Of a DNA stretch of 64,000 bases, positions 21,513 to 30,800 are shown piece after piece. Position 1 is the stretch's first letter; each line of letters begins with the position of its first letter. The notes beneath the pieces were generated by a model. The model was not told where the DNA came from and did not search any database. It saw only the letters and a program-made list of their open reading frames with translations. The DNA is taken from the NCBI RefSeq assembly GCF_032164335.1, contig NZ_CP134152.1:3100001-3164000 (forward strand). The letters are read 5' to 3'. This DNA is from Winslowiella toletana. Its GTDB lineage: Bacteria; Pseudomonadota; Gammaproteobacteria; Enterobacterales; Enterobacteriaceae. Both the position numbers and the translations under genes were made by a program.

Positions 21513-22804
21513 TTTATTTTCCGATAGTCACGAAACACACCCAGAGGGTTAAACACCGCCAGCAATGCCTGACATTGCAGTACAAATATCGATCTAACTC
21601 TTTTAATGAAGAGGAAAAACAAGAAGTTCGCGATAAAGTAGGAAGCCAGTGAAACAACTGAAGCTCCAACTGCGCCGTATGCAGGGATAACCAGAAGATT
21701 CAGTGCGACATTGAATACTGCGGCAACTACCGTTTTATAGATATCAAGATTGATTTCATCGTTGGCATAAAGCCACTTCGAAGAAAAAGCGCCCATAAAG
21801 ACAAACAAACTGGACCAAATATGAATCGACAGCACTTTTGCCGACGCCACCATAGGCTCGCCGTATAATACCTGCAGAATATAACCACCGAAAATGGTGA
21901 TAAATATTGAGGCGAACAGTGTCAGATAAATGACCAACGTAATCATCCACTGTAACAGGAATAAACAGTCACTTTTACGGTTTTTCAAATGTATTATTTT
22001 GGGGAAAAACGCACTGGCTATAACGCCTGCCATGAAAAACCAGATCGTCGATATTTTCAATGCTGCGTTAAACACCCCAACTTCCTCGACTCCTGAAAAC
22101 TTCTCCAGCATCAGGCTATCAACCTGAACAAATATCGCCACACTCAGGGTAGAGATAATCAGCTTCGAGCCGACAACCAGATAGCTTTTGGTAATAGTTT
22201 TGTCATAACGCCACAGAACGCGCCTGTCGAAATAAAAAAAATAGATAGCGACCGCAACGAGGAACTGCACAAAATAATAAAACGCAAATGAAAAGAAAAT
22301 TAGCTCTGGCCACTGCAAATTGGCTAAGAAGGTGAAACCAAAACCAAATACCATCGATAACATAATGGTGATAGCACGAAACTTCGATTCGACCAGCGCG
22401 CTGTAATGCCAAAAAATTGTCTTACTGAATATACTAAAGAAATTGGCAACAACAAAGACGATAAAGTAGGTGTTGACGTGAGCAATATCCTGATAAAAAG
22501 CCCTGATTATCAACCAGAAAAATATACTATAAGCAATTGCACCGAAAAACTGAATGGTAATGGCCGAGCCGATCTCTACTCCAGCACGCTCTTTAGTTTC
22601 GACAATCCTTTTGACCACCACCACATCAATCCCCAGCATAAACAGGGACATTAACAGCTGAGAAAGGTTGTTAATGGTCGACCAGCCCCCCAGTATTTCC
22701 AGATCGTAAAGTCGTTTGATAGAGACGAATATATACAGCTGGAAGACCAACATAAGAAATCGGTCAGCCAGCATCCAGATTAGGTTGAGTAGATATTTTT
22801 TCAT
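21494..22804 (-). CDS. wzx: O-antigen flippase Wzx (MATE/MOP superfamily)
   Basis: This 436-residue, very hydrophobic protein has about 12 membrane spans and the N-terminal layout of polysaccharide exporters (LYDLEILGGWSTINNLSQLL, VVVVKRIVETKERAG). It is assigned as Wzx, which moves undecaprenyl-linked O units across the inner membrane. It sits 5 bases after the polymerase-like gene and among glycosyltransferases. Wzx proteins share little sequence, so the call rests on topology, weak MOP-family similarity and context. Base composition is AT-rich compared with the his and mdt regions. Confidence 0.8.
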   Translation of the reverse strand: MKKYLLNLIWMLADRFLMLVFQLYIFVSIKRLYDLEILGGWSTINNLSQLLMSLFMLGIDVVVVKRIVETKERAGVEIGSAITIQFFGAIAYSIFFWLIIRAFYQDIAHVNTYFIVFVVANFFSIFSKTIFWHYSALVESKFRAITIMLSMVFGFGFTFLANLQWPELIFFSFAFYYFVQFLVAVAIYFFYFDRRVLWRYDKTITKSYLVVGSKLIISTLSVAIFVQVDSLMLEKFSGVEEVGVFNAALKISTIWFFMAGVIASAFFPKIIHLKNRKSDCLFLLQWMITLVIYLTLFASIFITIFGGYILQVLYGEPMVASAKVLSIHIWSSLFVFMGAFSSKWLYANDEINLDIYKTVVAAVFNVALNLLVIPAYGAVGASVVSLASYFIANFLFFLFIKRVRSIFVLQCQALLAVFNPLGVFRDYRKIKCLFQS

Positions 22805-22809
22805 CTGGA

Positions 22810-24072
22810 TTAGTTATTACCATTGTCGAGGTAAATAACCCCATGTTGAGCCCTGTCGGCTAACTCATCAATAACCTGGAACAAGTTATAGGTTAACGGC
22901 TGATTATTATAAAATGTATAATCATTACCATTGGCGCTAATTATACTCATTGAGTACATAAATGGCAGCAGATTAACCGCCAGCAGCACCGCAACACGCT
23001 TATAGGCGATAGCGTTATTGGCCGGATTTTTGAAGAAATAGAACATAAACACTGCACAGTACGAAAACAGAATCATACCCAGTCGATTAGATACCGCCGG
23101 CAAGGGCAGTAATAAGAAGAAGAACAGGATTTCCTTCAAAAAAAGATAATAAGTTACAGTGTCGATACCTTTAGATTTGCTAATCAGGTAAACAATAACC
23201 AATGTGTTGATGGCCGCAAGGGCAACATAAGTCAGTGGCATCAAGCTGAAGTTAGTGTTATTAACCACCGCATTTGATTTAAGCAGCAGTGATTCCCCAA
23301 GTGGCGTGAATTTTACAAAAGCCAACAATGCCAGACCAATAAATAATACGGCAATCAGTAATTTAAATACCCCCTGAATACCGGAAATTTTTTTCTTATA
23401 GATAACAGCAAAGTAGTAAACCGCAATATTAATGATACCAGAAATATGCGCGGTAAAACTCAATATAAACAACAGGAATCTAAATTTGCTGTTGCGCACC
23501 GCATAAACAGCATAGATAAAGATAACCAACGATAAATTTTGCCTTACAAAGTAAGACATTGACTCTATAAAACCCAGAGTAAAGAACAGCAATCCGAAAA
23601 GTGCAAGGTGATAACGACGATTAACTCTAATACAAGTCGCATAGATCACTGCGAAGATGCAAAAATAAATCGAAATTAAAAACATTTGATCATTATTTGA
23701 GAAAAGCCATCCTGAAACTTTCATAATCATCAGGATAAGAATTTCTGCGCCATGCCCGAAACGCTCATAATTGAAAATGTCGATTGTCCCATCGTTGACC
23801 TGATGGTAAACATTCATATATTCAGCCAAGTCTGAAAAAGGCTTTAATGAAGCATAAAATGTCACAGCACACAGAGGTATTAATGGCGAAAATAGAACTC
23901 TCAAGCGAGAATCGACAAATGGAGAGGTAAAACAAAAGAAAAGAATAAATAGCAATGGTGAGAAAAATAACAACAACAGACTCATGGTAAGCACGAAAAA
24001 ATTAGAATATAATTTTATCTGATGCTTCGAAGGCTCATGCACCACGTTTGAATTTACTTTTTCCACACTCAA
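22810..24072 (-). CDS. wzy: EpsG-type O-antigen polymerase (Wzy)
   Basis: This 420-residue multi-pass membrane protein has 10-12 predicted spans. A periplasmic region carries SDLAEYMNVYHQV and FNYERFGHGAEILILMIMKV, followed by YFVRQNLSLVIFIYAVY, the arrangement of EpsG-family polymerases. It probably links O units in the periplasm, with Wzz controlling length. The start is a TTG at 24072 with AAAGG 6 bases upstream; a GTG two codons later is an alternative. It overlaps the upstream glycosyltransferase by 38 bases. Wzy is assigned by topology and context, because these proteins diverge strongly. Confidence 0.75.
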   Translation of the reverse strand: MSVEKVNSNVVHEPSKHQIKLYSNFFVLTMSLLLLFFSPLLFILFFCFTSPFVDSRLRVLFSPLIPLCAVTFYASLKPFSDLAEYMNVYHQVNDGTIDIFNYERFGHGAEILILMIMKVSGWLFSNNDQMFLISIYFCIFAVIYATCIRVNRRYHLALFGLLFFTLGFIESMSYFVRQNLSLVIFIYAVYAVRNSKFRFLLFILSFTAHISGIINIAVYYFAVIYKKKISGIQGVFKLLIAVLFIGLALLAFVKFTPLGESLLLKSNAVVNNTNFSLMPLTYVALAAINTLVIVYLISKSKGIDTVTYYLFLKEILFFFLLLPLPAVSNRLGMILFSYCAVFMFYFFKNPANNAIAYKRVAVLLAVNLLPFMYSMSIISANGNDYTFYNNQPLTYNLFQVIDELADRAQHGVIYLDNGNN

Positions 24073-24871
24073 TATAACCTTTAATTAGTAATTTCAATGA
24101 AGTTAACTGGCCAAACTTATTCTTACCAGAAGGTTTTATAACAAACTTCCGCATCCAGAATAATAAAGTGACAACTAAACCCTTCGTCGCACCGTAGCAA
24201 CGGCGGAACAACACACCACGAGATTCAAGCATCAACGCATCGTAGAATAATTTTTCTCCGGTGCTTTCATCTGGATGGTTGGTCACGGAAATCGGCAGAA
24301 AAACGATCTCCTGACCTGAATTTTGGATATCAGCCAGCACTACTGCCTCTTCCCCTACCGGCCAAGCCGCCCCCAAGCCAAAAGACTCATCGAACTGAAT
24401 ATTTTTCTTTTTTAACAGATTAAGGTTCAAACACATTTCAATAGATGAAACTTTGAGAATGTCCAATGAACTGAGAGTGAACTTATGATTTTTGTATTTT
24501 TTTCTTGGTATATCATGCTCATTTGTACTTTTAAATTGCAGGTGTCGATTGCGGTATGTAGCTAAATTCTCCTTCAACTCACGCAAACCCTCCTGGCTAT
24601 ACTTAACATCATCATCGCTGATAATAAGAAAGTCATATCCGTTATCAATCGCAGCGCGCAGTAGAGTATTTCTGCTGCGGCTTAACCCCTTCTCAAACTT
24701 GGTGATGAGGTTAACTGAGCTAAGATCATAATTATCCAGTATGAAAATCGCAGAGGAATCCGTTACTTGTTGGCAGATTATTATATCGCAAACCCGACTC
24801 ACATCAGTTGAATTATCAAGTGCGCGAAATACACCCTCATTCATCGTCGAGATGCCAATGGCTATTTTCAT
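24035..24871 (-). CDS. Glycosyltransferase, GT2-like
   Basis: This 278-residue protein has a GT-A-like N-terminus (MKIAIGISTMNEGVFRAL), a KGLSRSRNTLLRAAI segment and YDFLIISDDDVKYS with the acidic metal motif near residue 85. AAWPVGEEAVVLADI in the C-terminal half could hold the catalytic base region. The ATG at 24871 has GAGGATAGG directly before it; the open frame runs 10 codons further back, but that stretch lies within the preceding gene. One base separates it from the upstream stop. It probably acts in O-unit assembly with unknown sugar specificity. Confidence 0.78.
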   Translation of the reverse strand: MKIAIGISTMNEGVFRALDNSTDVSRVCDIIICQQVTDSSAIFILDNYDLSSVNLITKFEKGLSRSRNTLLRAAIDNGYDFLIISDDDVKYSQEGLRELKENLATYRNRHLQFKSTNEHDIPRKKYKNHKFTLSSLDILKVSSIEMCLNLNLLKKKNIQFDESFGLGAAWPVGEEAVVLADIQNSGQEIVFLPISVTNHPDESTGEKLFYDALMLESRGVLFRRCYGATKGLVVTLLFWMRKFVIKPSGKNKFGQLTSLKLLIKGYIECGKSKFKRGA

Positions 24872-24872
24872 C

Positions 24873-25631
24873 CTATCCTCGAAAGACCGCACGGTATGCA
24901 TAGTTAATAAAAGAATATACCGTTTCTACGAAATTTAACTTTTCTACATCGCGATAAATCTGCCATTGCCTCGCGGCTTTTTTGAATTTATTACGTGAAA
25001 TAGAGTTTTGTACAATACGATAATCTGTCAGGCACTCCTGCAGCAAATGAGCGGTCTTTTGTTGTTTTAAAATTTTCAGCCAGAAAGCGTAATCCTGCCC
25101 CGTTCGTAGCAGCGGCATTGTCATATCGCTAATAATATCTTTTTGTACCACAACTGTTGAACAGCCCAATGTTGCTCTTTTACAAAGCATGTCACTATAG
25201 CTAAATGAGGTTCGCTTATTGCGTAAATCAATTTCTTTATTGAGTACAATGCCTTGCTCATTAATCAGCCGGTAAGCTGTAAAAGTGAAGTTGTATTGAT
25301 TCTCCAGCATGAATGAAATTTGCTTACTGAGTTTTTCCGGATGCCATAAGTCATCGCTATCAACAAATGCTAAATATTCACCAGTTGCCCTGCTCAGACT
25401 TTCGTTTCTTGAAACCGCTGCACCCTGATTAATTATATTTTTTTTGATACAGACGCGTGCATCTTGCGCAGCAATTTTTTCCAATAGAGCCCAGGTATTA
25501 TCTTTTGAACAATCATCGGTTATCAACCACTCCCAATTTTTGTAAGTCTGATTCAGCAGACAAACGAAAAGTGCTTCGATAAACTCAGCCGAATTATAGG
25601 TTGCAGTTATAATACTGACTTTAGGATTCAC
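24873..25631 (-). CDS. Glycosyltransferase family 2
   Basis: This 252-residue transferase has the full GT2 signature: PKVSIITATYNSAEFIEALF, ITDDCSKDNTWALL, NQGAAVSRNESLSRATG and FVDSDDLWHPEKLSKQ near residue 92. The start is GTG at 25631 with AGAGGT 6 bases upstream. It is the first gene of the O-antigen operon, about 140 bases after the ops element. Late in the protein RTGQDYAFWLKIL carries the ED/QD-type motif common in GT2 enzymes. Confidence 0.88.
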   Translation of the reverse strand: MNPKVSIITATYNSAEFIEALFVCLLNQTYKNWEWLITDDCSKDNTWALLEKIAAQDARVCIKKNIINQGAAVSRNESLSRATGEYLAFVDSDDLWHPEKLSKQISFMLENQYNFTFTAYRLINEQGIVLNKEIDLRNKRTSFSYSDMLCKRATLGCSTVVVQKDIISDMTMPLLRTGQDYAFWLKILKQQKTAHLLQECLTDYRIVQNSISRNKFKKAARQWQIYRDVEKLNFVETVYSFINYAYRAVFRG

Positions 25632-25773
25632 AAAAATACCTCTAAAGATTAATCACGATTGCGTGTAGTATTCAAACTTGAAATATTAAGTTTTTTCGTT
25701 CATCTATTTACGGAACCAATAAGTCGGTTTGTCAATATAATCAATACTCTACTAAACACAACTTTTTTGAAAC

Positions 25774-25812
25774 CACGCTACCGCCCCTGGCTTCCAGCAA
25801 CCAGTTGCTGCA
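25774..25812 (-). promoter_or_regulatory. JUMPstart with ops element (O-antigen operon)
   Basis: On the minus strand the 12-base ops GGCGGTAGCGTG lies at 25774-25785, preceded by AAGCCAGG, as in the JUMPstart consensus. Ops pauses RNA polymerase and loads the antiterminator RfaH. It lies about 140 bases before the first glycosyltransferase start. A palindrome (CAGCAAC/GTTGCTG, 25795-25810) just upstream could form a hairpin in the transcript. The 20 bases 25774-25793 are identical to 47108-47127. Confidence 0.92.
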
Positions 25813-26104
25813 GTAACGTCAGCGATGTGAACTCAGGCGACAGGATACGCGTTTTGCCAGAGGATTTCACTCAGGATTTATCCTGGAGCAGGCCTGTCGT
25901 ATCACACTGTAAGATGCCCTCAGCATGCACTGGCAAGCGGCAAATCTTGTACTTACAGAATGCATACACAAGTGTAGGTCAGGAAAGGGGAAGACCTGGG
26001 GTGGGCTGTGACTAAATTAGTGGCTGAGTGGTATTTGATCTGAGATGTAAGTTTATTTGAATCTTGTGTACAATTTATCTACACATAGTAATACCAACAA
26101 TACA
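25813..26104. other. Leader or promoter region of the O-antigen operon
   Basis: About 290 bases between the JUMPstart and the galE terminator hold no credible gene. The O-antigen promoter should lie here, reading leftwards, but no -35/-10 pair is convincing enough to mark. Confidence 0.5.
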
Positions 26105-26105
26105 T

Positions 26106-26142
26106 AAAAAAGCCCTCCGTTGATAATTAAAACGGAGGGCTT
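26106..26142 (-). terminator. Rho-independent terminator after galE
   Basis: An 11-bp stem (AGCCCTCCGTT 26111-26121, AACGGAGGGCT 26131-26141) is followed on the minus strand by a T-run (A-run at 26106-26111). It starts 19 bases past the galE stop and isolates galE from the O-antigen operon. Confidence 0.92.
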
Positions 26143-26160
26143 CAACATCAAATTTTTGGA

Positions 26161-27174
26161 TTATTTGTAACCCTGCGGATTTTTCGACTGCCAGTTCCAA
26201 GTGTCGCGCATCATTGCATCGATTCCACGCGTAACTCGCCAGTTAAGCTCCTGATCGGCCAGCGTAGCATCTGCCCAGAAGGCGGCAAGATCACCATCAC
26301 GTCGGGAAGATATCTGATACGGCACCTTACGACCCGAGGCATTTTCAAATGCGTGTACCATTTCAAGCACTGAATATCCCTTACCTGCCCCAAGATTATA
26401 GGCTTTGTAGCCGTTGATCGCGGACAAGTGATCAAGCGCTTTCAGATGCCCTTCTGCCAGGTCAACAACGTGGATGTAGTCACGTACGCCTGTGCCATCT
26501 TCAGTGTCATAATCATCACCAAAAATGCCCAATTTTTCCAGCCGACCAATAGCTACTTGCGCAATATAAGGCAACAGATTATTTGGAATCCCGTTAGGAT
26601 CTTCACCGATTTCCCCGGACTCATGCGCGCCTACAGGATTAAAATAGCGCAGCGCGATGGCTTTAACGTTGCTGTTTGCTTTTGCATAATCCTGTAAAAT
26701 CTGTTCAACCATCAGCTTTGAGGTGCCGTAAGGGCTGGTGGTGCCACCAATAGGAGTGGTTTCAACGTAAGGAACTGGCGCATCAGCACCGTACACCGTT
26801 GCACTTGAACTGAAAATTATTTGATAAATGCCAGCGCTATGCATCTCTTCCAGTAATATCACGGTACCTGAAACGTTATTCTCATAGTATTCAAGCGGCT
26901 TGCGTGTAGATTCACCTACCGCCTTTAATCCGGCAAAATGAATCACAGCACTGATGTTATAACTGGCAAAGATATCTCGTAGACAGGAACGATCAAGAAC
27001 ATCACCTTCGCAGAACACCGCACTTTTACCGGCAAGCTTTTCAACGCGATTAAGTGATTCACGCGAAGCATTGCTGAGATTGTCCAGCACTACTACATCA
27101 TCACCGCGCTCCAGAAGCGCCAGAACCGTATGGGAACCAATATAGCCAGCCCCACCGGTTACTAAAATAGCCAT
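26161..27174 (-). CDS. galE: UDP-glucose 4-epimerase
   Basis: GalE (337 residues) interconverts UDP-glucose and UDP-galactose. It is an extended SDR with NAD site AILVTGGAGYIGSHTVLALL, the SSSATVYGADAPVPY Ser/Thr strand, the catalytic Tyr-Lys in SPYGTSKLMVEQIL, RYFNPVGAHESG and GVRDYIHVVDLAEGHLKAL. It lies 45 bases after galF, probably co-transcribed, between the EPS and O-antigen clusters and able to supply UDP-galactose to both. In Erwinia-type ams loci galF and galE occupy the same kind of position. Confidence 0.97.
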   Translation of the reverse strand: MAILVTGGAGYIGSHTVLALLERGDDVVVLDNLSNASRESLNRVEKLAGKSAVFCEGDVLDRSCLRDIFASYNISAVIHFAGLKAVGESTRKPLEYYENNVSGTVILLEEMHSAGIYQIIFSSSATVYGADAPVPYVETTPIGGTTSPYGTSKLMVEQILQDYAKANSNVKAIALRYFNPVGAHESGEIGEDPNGIPNNLLPYIAQVAIGRLEKLGIFGDDYDTEDGTGVRDYIHVVDLAEGHLKALDHLSAINGYKAYNLGAGKGYSVLEMVHAFENASGRKVPYQISSRRDGDLAAFWADATLADQELNWRVTRGIDAMMRDTWNWQSKNPQGYK

Positions 27175-27219
27175 TTCAACTCCTTCCAGCCGCGAAAGAT
27201 ACGCGGGATAAATATTGAA

Positions 27220-28116
27220 TTACTTCGCCAGCAGTTTCTTGATTTGTTCGCGGAACTCACGCCCCTGGTCGTTGTTGCGCAGTCCATATGAGACAAAAGC
27301 CTGCATATAGCCAAGTTTACGGCCGCAGTCAAAACTGGTACCGGTCATCAGACTGGCATCAACCGGTTTCTTCTTGCTCAGATTAGCAATTGCGTCAGTT
27401 AACTGAATGCGCCCCCATGCTCCCGGCTCAAGATTTTCCAGTTCTTGCCAAATATCGCCAGAAAGGACATAGCGACCTACCGCGGCAAGGTCAGAATTCA
27501 GTGTTTGAGGATTTTCTGGCTTTTCGACATACTCAGTAATCGCCGCAGTTTGACCTTCATTTTCCAGGTTTTCATCTGTCACAATCACAGAATATTCAGA
27601 GAGGTCGGCATCCGGCATATGCTTCGCCAGGACCTGACTGCGCCCAGTCTCTTCAAAACGGGCAACCATCGCGGCCAAATTGTAGCGCAGTTGATCAGCG
27701 GTAGAATCGTCCAGCAACACATCTGGAAGCACCACGACGAACGGATTATTGCCAATCATTGGGCGAGCACAAAGAACGGAGTGTCCCAGCCCAAGTGGCT
27801 GAGCCTGACGCACGTTCATAATGGTTACGCCCGGCGGGCAGATGGACTGAACTTCACTCAGTAATTGTCGCTTAACGCGCGCTTCCAGCAGTGCTTCAAG
27901 CTCATAAGAGGTATCGAAATGGTTTTCAACCGCGTTCTTGGACGCGTGGGTAACCAGCACAATCTCCTTGATACCTGCAGCAACACATTCATCAATGATG
28001 TACTGAATCATTGGCTTATCAACAACAGGCAGCATCTCTTTAGGGATGGCTTTAGTGGCCGGGAGCATATGCATACCGAGTCCCGCTACCGGGATAACTG
28101 CTTTAAGCTTCGTCAT
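27220..28116 (-). CDS. galF: GalF, UDP-glucose pyrophosphorylase-like subunit
   Basis: This 298-residue nucleotidyltransferase resembles GalU. The N-terminal motif reads [20 protein letters not shown], where GalU has GTRMLP; the His in place of the conserved Arg is the mark of GalF, which has poor or no activity alone and is thought to modulate GalU and the UDP-glucose pool. Other segments are [42 protein letters not shown] and [10 protein letters not shown]. It stands at the start of the galF-galE unit, the usual border of O-antigen loci. Confidence 0.93.
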   Translation of the reverse strand: MTKLKAVIPVAGLGMHMLPATKAIPKEMLPVVDKPMIQYIIDECVAAGIKEIVLVTHASKNAVENHFDTSYELEALLEARVKRQLLSEVQSICPPGVTIMNVRQAQPLGLGHSVLCARPMIGNNPFVVVLPDVLLDDSTADQLRYNLAAMVARFEETGRSQVLAKHMPDADLSEYSVIVTDENLENEGQTAAITEYVEKPENPQTLNSDLAAVGRYVLSGDIWQELENLEPGAWGRIQLTDAIANLSKKKPVDASLMTGTSFDCGRKLGYMQAFVSYGLRNNDQGREFREQIKKLLAK

Positions 28117-28414
28117 GATTTTTCCACATTATGTTATAAAGACATTCTGCCATTATGCATGGAAGATATGATTAATAAATATAATCTTAATCTGAAAAAA
28201 AATGAAGTTTATGCAAAAAAAATTAAGTAATTTGAAGCTAGCGAGTTTTATTAATAAGATTCACAGCATTGATTACATAAAAAATAATTCTCCATTTTAC
28301 AAAATCGAATCAGGCTTCTGTTCTTAACTTACTGGGTAATAAAAAAGCTTACTAAATAATACGATATGAACTGCCAGCCATTTACTATAAGCAGGGTAAA
28401 ATCAATAAATTTAA
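28117..28414. other. AT-rich intergenic region upstream of galF
   Basis: These 298 bases between the galF start and the stop of the acyltransferase gene hold no credible gene or strong hairpin. The galF promoter is probably here; a minus-strand TATAAC lies about 17-25 bases before the galF ATG. Nothing else could be supported. Confidence 0.4.
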
Positions 28415-29449
28415 CTAAGCCCATCTGTATTCAAAGAAAATACGAATGAATTTTTTGTCACGCAACTTCACCGCAATGTAAGGAACCAACAAGACGGCAA
28501 TCCAAATTGTTATTGCTGTAGCGGCTTCACTAAAATTTAGCAGAGGCACGGTGCGTTTAATGATCATAAATACTGGAATATGCATCAGGTAGAAAAAAAT
28601 TGAATTTACCCCTATGAAGGCGAATACTTTTCCTACTTTTAACTTCTCGAGCATCTGTGCAATTATCGCGATTGTAACTAACGACAGCACAGCTAATGGA
28701 AAAAGGGCTATATTAGTATGATTTAAAGAAGTACTATTCATTATGAAAGAAAGTGTAATCAGTGAGAATAGAGAAAGTGCTATAAGATATTTATTTCTCA
28801 CAACCTCAGCCAAATCTACACCGCTCTTAATAATGTAATCACCCAAAAAGAAAAAAGCATAACAATAACAGGCCGTACTGAAAGAAACTCCTGCTGAGAG
28901 CCCATCACTAATAAGTAACGGTTCTACTTCAGCCAAAATAAAACTCAATGCTAATACAACAGGTAATACTAATAATGGATTAAAGTTTCTCGTCCAGGGC
29001 TGAATCATAAAGAAAACAAAAACCCAGTACAAAAACCAAGTAACACTTGGCACACCAATTATTATTTTAAAGAAGTATACAACAACATCATGAATATCCT
29101 TTTCACCACTAACCAACCCTCTCGCTGACATCAATACCAGCATCACGAGAGACCAAATGAGGTAAGGGTAGAGAATCGATTTAATTTTGCCTTTATGATA
29201 TTTCTCAATTCCTTTTTGAAGTCCTCTCGAAACTAACATCCCTGATAACAGCATTAGTAACTCCATTCTGATTGGAGCAACCGTGCTGTTCAAAAAACCT
29301 ATAGCCCTTGAGAAATAGATATAGCCCGGAACATTTTCAACCAGATTCAAATATTCAGTTCCAGAGAGAAGATGAAATGATATTACAAAAAGAATACTCA
29401 ACCCACGCGTTATGTCTATCCACTGTTGCCTTTTATTGAAATCTATCAT
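28415..29449 (-). CDS. Acyltransferase 3 family membrane protein
   Basis: This 344-residue integral membrane protein has about 10 predicted spans. The N-terminus RQQWIDITRGLSILFVISFHLLSG has the R/K-x(10)-H arrangement of acyltransferase-3 proteins (O-acetylase and succinyltransferase type), with Arg-bearing loop KIKSILYPYLIWSL further on. It probably transfers an acyl group, often acetyl, onto a polysaccharide sugar. The ATG at 29449 has AGGTGG 6 bases upstream and is preferred to a GTG three codons earlier. It lies between galF and the EPS operon, divergent from a second acyltransferase. Its polymer target is not known. Confidence 0.82.
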   Translation of the reverse strand: MIDFNKRQQWIDITRGLSILFVISFHLLSGTEYLNLVENVPGYIYFSRAIGFLNSTVAPIRMELLMLLSGMLVSRGLQKGIEKYHKGKIKSILYPYLIWSLVMLVLMSARGLVSGEKDIHDVVVYFFKIIIGVPSVTWFLYWVFVFFMIQPWTRNFNPLLVLPVVLALSFILAEVEPLLISDGLSAGVSFSTACYCYAFFFLGDYIIKSGVDLAEVVRNKYLIALSLFSLITLSFIMNSTSLNHTNIALFPLAVLSLVTIAIIAQMLEKLKVGKVFAFIGVNSIFFYLMHIPVFMIIKRTVPLLNFSEAATAITIWIAVLLVPYIAVKLRDKKFIRIFFEYRWA

Positions 29450-29694
29450 TCCAACCACCTTTAATTTAACTACAAGCAGATTTATTACGCTTAAATTTTG
29501 ATAAACTTGAACTCAGCAGAAATACAATTCATAATTAATGCATCTACCACCAACTATTTGCCCTAAGTAACGAGGCAGGCAACTTCAATGTTTACAGGTA
29601 TAATTCTTAAAATTGATAATTTACTTATGCTTGAGTGTAGCCAGCATGAACTCATGCTATGCTACTGCGATGTTTAACTGGTTGAGAAACAATA
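29450..29694. other. Divergent intergenic region between the two acyltransferase genes
   Basis: These 245 bases are AT-rich and must hold the promoters of both divergent genes. No operator or riboswitch-like structure is evident. The ATG at 29695 follows TTGAGAAACAATA with only a weak Shine-Dalgarno (GAGAAA). Confidence 0.4.
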
Positions 29695-30723
29695 ATGATT
29701 TACTCAGTGCAGTACCTGAGGGGAATCGCCGCATTGATGGTCGTCCTCCATCACATCGAAATTAAAGCAAAACAACATGATATATCCGCACTGAACGGGT
29801 TCCATATTGGCTATTTTGGTGTAGACCTGTTCTTTATAATCTCGGGTTTTATCATGTGTCATACAACATGGAAAAAAAACGTAACATTCAGCAAATTTAT
29901 GAGTGCACGCGTAAAACGTATTTTGCCACTCTACTGGGTAGTAACAACACTTGCCTTACTCGTCTTTATTATCATGCCAGGAGTCGTCAACAGCGGTGGT
30001 GGAACAACTAGCATTTGGGCCTCATACCTACTGGCACCAACGGGTGACAGGTTTCTGGTCGATAATGGCTGGACATTAAGCTATGAATTTTTATTTTATA
30101 TAATATTTGGTGCTTCATTGCTGATTAAAACCCATAATCGCGGATTGATTATTGGCAGTATCATCTCATTACTAGTGTTGGCGGGGCTAATAAACAATCC
30201 TAAAAGTGCATGGCTCGAGTTCAGTACCAATGTGTTATTGCTAGAATTTTTAATGGGAATGTTCGCATTCCATGTCATTAATAAATTCAATATAAATCGC
30301 TGGTTGGCATGTTTTCTAGTTTTCACAGGTTTGGCAACCCTGATACTGCAAAATACTTACGGCATGATACAAACGCCATTGTATCGTTCTGTCTATGCGG
30401 GACTACCTATGTTAGCACTTTTTATAGGTATTGTAAGATTCGAGAAAACTTTCCGTAACAGCAAGAACTCAGTTTTCAAAATCATCGAGATTTTAGGCAA
30501 CACATCTTATTCATTGTATCTTATTCATCCATTCGTGCTAAGCCCTGGCGCTATGATTTTACGTAAAGTTGGTTTAGTTCAGTGGCCATGGATGTTTACA
30601 GCTATATTATTGGGTGGAGCATTGTTGGCGGGGTGGATGTGCTATAAGTATATCGAAATGCCTTTAACTGCACTGACAAAAAAAAATAAATCCAATGAAG
30701 AAAAAGAAAAGAAAATTGCCTAA
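29695..30723 (+). CDS. Acyltransferase 3 family protein (ExoZ/OafA-like)
   Basis: This 342-residue membrane protein has the compact acyltransferase-3 pattern: YSVQYLRGIAALMVVLHHIE with the catalytic-type His, then HIGYFGVDLFFIISGFIMCH and FMSARVKRILPLYWVV, all conserved in ExoZ/OafA-type O-acyltransferases. About 10 spans follow; the tail is Lys-rich. It is the only plus-strand gene inside the polysaccharide region, so it has its own promoter and is outside the RfaH-type operons. It may decorate the EPS or the O antigen. Function is inferred from family. Confidence 0.85.
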   Translation: MIYSVQYLRGIAALMVVLHHIEIKAKQHDISALNGFHIGYFGVDLFFIISGFIMCHTTWKKNVTFSKFMSARVKRILPLYWVVTTLALLVFIIMPGVVNSGGGTTSIWASYLLAPTGDRFLVDNGWTLSYEFLFYIIFGASLLIKTHNRGLIIGSIISLLVLAGLINNPKSAWLEFSTNVLLLEFLMGMFAFHVINKFNINRWLACFLVFTGLATLILQNTYGMIQTPLYRSVYAGLPMLALFIGIVRFEKTFRNSKNSVFKIIEILGNTSYSLYLIHPFVLSPGAMILRKVGLVQWPWMFTAILLGGALLAGWMCYKYIEMPLTALTKKNKSNEEKEKKIA

Positions 30724-30744
30724 AAATTATTACTTAGCATAAAA

Positions 30745-30776
30745 AACAATCGACCCAATTATTTGGGTCGATTGTT
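30745..30776. terminator. Bidirectional terminator between convergent genes
   Basis: A perfect 14-bp stem (30745-30758 with 30763-30776) and 4-base loop sit between the stop of the plus-strand acyltransferase and the stop of the last EPS glycosyltransferase. A-rich and T-rich flanks allow action on both strands. Confidence 0.9.
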
Positions 30777-30800
30777 TATTTTTAATAACACACCTGATAA

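Noticed and set aside
27445-27864. A 139-codon plus-strand frame antisense to galF
   Set aside because: It lies wholly inside a conserved gene and shows no independent support.
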